Origin: Oscillospiraceae bacterium
GTDB lineage: Bacteria; Bacillota; Clostridia; UBA1381; UBA9506
Length of the DNA stretch: 64,000 bases
Assembly: GCA_015069045.1 (NCBI GenBank)
Contig: SVJJ01000005.1
Coordinates: 1 to 64,000, forward strand
Reading direction: 5' to 3'
The notes under the pieces were generated by a model, which searched no databases, was not told the DNA's origin, and worked only from the letters and a program-made list of their open reading frames with translations. Position numbers and translations under genes: made by a program. Below, one piece after another: positions 60,419 to 64,000 of this stretch. How positions within the stretch are numbered: position 1 is the first letter of the stretch; every line of letters begins with the position of its first letter.

Positions 60419-61246
60419 GTGGGTTTATTTAACAATGGCGTTACTCGGCCCGGAAAGGGTATTACCAAAGAGGAAGCTGCTCAACGGAATTATTTTGAAA
60501 TTTTAGGTCGACATTTTTTGGATTTAATAAAACTGAATTTACTGTTTGTGCTTTGTATATTAATTTTTATTGGTGCGTCGGTCCTTTTATCTATCCCCTA
60601 CATAGCTAACATAGAAGACGCAATTTTTAACGTTATTTGGCAATCAAATTTTATATTGCCACTAACACCGTTTATTCCTTTTATGTTTATTGGTCCCTTT
60701 GTTGCGGGCTTAACATATGTGTTACGAAATTGGTCGCGACAGGAACATGCTTTTTTAGTGTCAGACTTTTTTGAACATACACAAAAAAACCTGAAACAAG
60801 GACTCATGATGAGTATAATAAGTACAAGTGTAATATATTTATTTTGTAATGCTCTTTTATTTTATGTTAAATCCGGCTTACCGGTTACAATGGTATTGAC
60901 AGTTGCCGGTTTGCTTGCCGTTTTTCTGCTGACAACTAGCTTTTACACCTATCCTATGATTGTTACATTTGATATGAAATTGAAGGATATTATTAAGAAT
61001 TCATTTATTTTTGCAATGGCAAAATTGCCACAAAATTGTTTTTATTTGCTGATCTTATGTTTTGTTCATGTTGGCCTTTTATGGTATTTACCTATAATCT
61101 GGGCTCTGCTTATGGCCGTATTTTTAATTGCCTGGACAGGGTTTACCATTAATTATTACACTTGGCATATCATGAATAAATATATGATTACTCGGCAGCC
61201 TTTTATACAAGAAAATAATGAAACAACATTGAAAGACACCCACTAA
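60419..61246 (+). CDS. YesL/DUF624 family membrane protein
   Basis: Multi-TM protein, FVAGLTYVLRNWSRQEHAFLVSDFFEHTQKNLKQ. Confidence 0.78.
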   Translation: MGLFNNGVTRPGKGITKEEAAQRNYFEILGRHFLDLIKLNLLFVLCILIFIGASVLLSIPYIANIEDAIFNVIWQSNFILPLTPFIPFMFIGPFVAGLTYVLRNWSRQEHAFLVSDFFEHTQKNLKQGLMMSIISTSVIYLFCNALLFYVKSGLPVTMVLTVAGLLAVFLLTTSFYTYPMIVTFDMKLKDIIKNSFIFAMAKLPQNCFYLLILCFVHVGLLWYLPIIWALLMAVFLIAWTGFTINYYTWHIMNKYMITRQPFIQENNETTLKDTH

Positions 61247-61262
61247 GACGGAGGCGGTTTTT

Positions 61263-61931
61263 TTGATAAAAGCAGTAATATTTGATTTAGATGGTACATT
61301 ACTTAATACTTTAGATGATTTGGCGGCTGCCATGAATCGTATGCTCGTTCGGTTTGGCTATCCAACACATACGGACTTATCGTTTCATAAAAAAGTCATT
61401 GGTTATGGTGCTCGAAACTATGTGAAAGGCTGTATGCCTCCAGAGGCAGCAGCAGTAGAGGAGCAGGTGGACAAGTGTCTGGGCGCGTATGCAGAGGAAT
61501 ATCAAGGACGGTCTAACGAAAAAACCGCACCCTATGATGGAATTTTATCTGTTTTGGCATATTTAACGCAGGAAAATATTGCAATTTCCGTTTTATCCAA
61601 TAAACCGGATGGGGCAACAAAAGCTTTGGTTAATAGCTGGTTTTCCGAATATGCTATTACATGCGCCTATGGAGAGCGGCCCGGTGTGCCCCGAAAACCT
61701 GACCCCAAGGCACCTCTTGCTATTGCACATGATTTAGGGTTATCCCCTCATGAAATTGCCTTTGTTGGGGATAGCGAGGTTGATATGCAAACCGGTAAGA
61801 CTGCCGGAATGATACCTATAGGTGTTTTGTGGGGATTTCGTACTCAGGAGCAACTAAAAGAAGGTGGCGCAACCTTTTTAGCAGATAATCCACAGGATTT
61901 AATTAAAATTTTCGAGCAGATCATTCATTAG
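61263..61931 (+). CDS. HAD family hydrolase, phosphoglycolate phosphatase-like
   Basis: VIFDLDGTLLNT, VLSNKPDGATKAL, FVGDSEVDMQTGKTAGM. Confidence 0.9.
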   Translation: MIKAVIFDLDGTLLNTLDDLAAAMNRMLVRFGYPTHTDLSFHKKVIGYGARNYVKGCMPPEAAAVEEQVDKCLGAYAEEYQGRSNEKTAPYDGILSVLAYLTQENIAISVLSNKPDGATKALVNSWFSEYAITCAYGERPGVPRKPDPKAPLAIAHDLGLSPHEIAFVGDSEVDMQTGKTAGMIPIGVLWGFRTQEQLKEGGATFLADNPQDLIKIFEQIIH

Positions 61932-62010
61932 AGTTTAGATTAACTTATATTTCTGAAATCATTACCGGATTGGTTATGAATATATTTTTTGAGAGAAGGA
62001 GAGTTACGGT

Positions 62011-62298
62011 ATGAAAATTTCTAAAGAAGAAGTTTTTCATGTGGCAAAGCTGGCTCGGCTAAAGTTTTCTGATAGTGAAGCAGAAGCCCTGTCTGCCGAC
62101 ATGGAGAGTATTATTGGTTTTGCCAATAAATTAAATGAGCTAGATACAGAGGGGGTTGTTCCAACAGCTCATGCCATTCCAATGAGCAATGCGTTTCGCG
62201 AGGATGTAATTAAACCTTCCTTTGATCGGGATGCAATGCTGCAAAATGCGCCCAGTGCTGAAGATGGTGGATACACCGTACCAAAGGTTGTAGAATAA
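62011..62298 (+). CDS. gatC: Asp/Glu-tRNA amidotransferase subunit GatC
   Basis: EVFHVAKLARLKFSDSEAEALSADMESIIGF; upstream of gatA. Confidence 0.94.
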   Translation: MKISKEEVFHVAKLARLKFSDSEAEALSADMESIIGFANKLNELDTEGVVPTAHAIPMSNAFREDVIKPSFDRDAMLQNAPSAEDGGYTVPKVVE

Positions 62299-62316
62299 TT
62301 CAAAAGGAGCTTAATT

Positions 62317-63765
62317 ATGCATACATTAACAGCCCACGAGATACGTGACAAGATAAAAAATAAAGAGTTTTCTTCACAAGAAATTACAAAGGCCTATTTA
62401 GATAGAATAGATAAGGTAGAGTCTAAAGTGGAAAGCTATGTAACCGTTTTACCAGAAGAAGCAATGAAAAGCGCCGCTATTGTGGATCATAAAATTGCTG
62501 CAGGAGAAAAAATTGGTGCTTTAGCCGGTGTTCCTATGGCTTTAAAGGATAATCTATGCACAAAGGATATCTTAACCACATGTTCATCCAAAATGCTCTA
62601 TAATTTTCGCCCACCTTACGATAGCACCGTAGCGCAAAAGCTTAAGGATGCTGATACAGTTTTGCTGGGCAAAGTTAATATGGATGAATTTGCCATGGGC
62701 TCTTCTACAGAAAATTCATACTTTAAAAAGACAAAGAATCCATATGATATTACGAAAGTGCCTGGTGGTTCCTCCGGTGGCTCGGCGGCTTGTGTATCGG
62801 CAGATGAGGCTGCTTTTACCTTAGGATCTGACACGGGAGGTTCTATCCGTCAACCGGCATCTTTATGCGGTTGTGTAGGCATGAAGCCTACCTATGGTAC
62901 CGTATCGCGTTTCGGATTGGTGGCATTTGCCTCTTCTCTGGATCAAATTGGTCCCTTGGCTAAAGATGTTCAGGACTGTGCATTAATTTTTGACCAAATT
63001 GTTGGGTATGACCCCATGGATTCCACAAGTGTAAATCGTGAATATCCTTCTTTTGAAAAGGCCTTGACTGGTGATGTGAAGGGTCTTAAAATTGGTGTGC
63101 CGGCAGAATATATGGGTGAAGGTATTAGCGAGCCGGTACAGAAGGCTGTTATGGCAGCCTTATCCTCTTTTCATGCCTTGGGTGCCGATTACGAAGAAAT
63201 GCATTTACCCTTAAATGAATATGCATTGCCGGCTTATTACATGATTTCTTCTGCTGAAGCAAGTTCCAATTTAGCACGTTTTGATGGTGTTAAATACGGT
63301 TTTCGTGCAGAAAAGTTTGATGATTTAATTGATTTATATGCACAAACACGTAGCGAAGGCTTTGGTGCTGAAGTGAAACGACGTATTATGATTGGTACCT
63401 ATGCTTTATCTTCCGGTTATTATGACGCATATTACAAAAAGGCACAACAGGTTAGAACCATGATTATGCAAGATTTTGATAAGGCATTTTCTAAATATGA
63501 CGTCCTTGTTACGCCTACCACGCCAACAACTGCTTTTGGGATCGGAGAAAAAACAGACGATCCTTTACAAATGTATATGGCGGATATTTGTACTGTTTCT
63601 GTCAATATTGGTGGTTTACCTGCCATTGTCATTCCTTGTGGCTATGATGCTAATGGTTTACCTATTGGCCTACAAATTATCGGTAAACCTTTTGGCGAAG
63701 AAGCAATTTTGAATGCGGCTTACGCTCTGGAAAAAACTATTTCCAAAGTGAAACCGGTACTATAG
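62317..63765 (+). CDS. gatA: Asp/Glu-tRNA amidotransferase subunit GatA
   Basis: Amidase signature [35 protein letters not shown]. Confidence 0.96.
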   Translation: MHTLTAHEIRDKIKNKEFSSQEITKAYLDRIDKVESKVESYVTVLPEEAMKSAAIVDHKIAAGEKIGALAGVPMALKDNLCTKDILTTCSSKMLYNFRPPYDSTVAQKLKDADTVLLGKVNMDEFAMGSSTENSYFKKTKNPYDITKVPGGSSGGSAACVSADEAAFTLGSDTGGSIRQPASLCGCVGMKPTYGTVSRFGLVAFASSLDQIGPLAKDVQDCALIFDQIVGYDPMDSTSVNREYPSFEKALTGDVKGLKIGVPAEYMGEGISEPVQKAVMAALSSFHALGADYEEMHLPLNEYALPAYYMISSAEASSNLARFDGVKYGFRAEKFDDLIDLYAQTRSEGFGAEVKRRIMIGTYALSSGYYDAYYKKAQQVRTMIMQDFDKAFSKYDVLVTPTTPTTAFGIGEKTDDPLQMYMADICTVSVNIGGLPAIVIPCGYDANGLPIGLQIIGKPFGEEAILNAAYALEKTISKVKPVL

Positions 63766-63776
63766 GAGGATAGAAG

Positions 63777-64000
63777 ATGAAATACGAAACTGTCATTGGT
63801 CTTGAGGTCCATGCTGAACTTAAGACAAATACAAAAATATACTGCGGTTGTAAAAACGAATTCGGCGGCGAGCCTAATACCCATACATGTCCGATTTGCT
63901 CCGGTATGCCGGGCACATTGCCCGTACTAAACAAACGTGTTGTGGACTATGCCATTAAAGCCGGACTTGCTATGAACTGTTCCATTACCAAATATGGTAA
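63777..64000 (+). CDS. gatB: Asp/Glu-tRNA amidotransferase subunit GatB, 5' part (runs off window)
   Basis: My translation [69 protein letters not shown] ggaggat. Confidence 0.94.
   Translation, partial: MKYETVIGLEVHAELKTNTKIYCGCKNEFGGEPNTHTCPICSGMPGTLPVLNKRVVDYAIKAGLAMNCSITKYG

Overview
Low-GC, spore-forming Firmicutes/Clostridia-type chromosomal window, about 64 kb and mostly housekeeping. There is no rRNA, CRISPR array, prophage or transposase. Recognisable genes include lexA, mscL, a dus gene, tRNA-Thr(CGT), a polar amino-acid ABC operon, a clpE-like ATPase, lonB, pcrA, trmFO, sleB-ypeB, an alpha/beta SASP that the supplied ORF track missed, scpA-scpB-DUF2953-ytfJ, fucI, a GH106-like hydrolase, an orphan spoVAC, tig-clpP-clpX, rimM-trmD, glyS, an HPr gene, uvrC, plsX-acpP-rnc-(Elp3-like)-smc, dxs, a U32 peptidase and gatCAB (gatB truncated by the window edge). 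The accessory part is the first ~4.3 kb. It holds two non-coding arrays of short hairpins whose stems differ in sequence but are joined by a constant linker (TCGATAT in one, ATTGAC in the other). It also holds a 27-bp hairpin sequence present in two exact copies and a gene broken by a TGG->TGA-type nonsense codon. Other points for follow-up: a FadR-type operator inside an ornithine-cyclodeaminase promoter; a PqqD / S26-peptidase / ABC-exporter cassette with no visible precursor; a trigger factor with a Lys/Thr/Ala/Pro repeat tail; an internally duplicated NTPase next to spoVAC; and a pair of half-size TauE/SafE genes. All calls come from reading the sequence and supplied translations; no database search was run.
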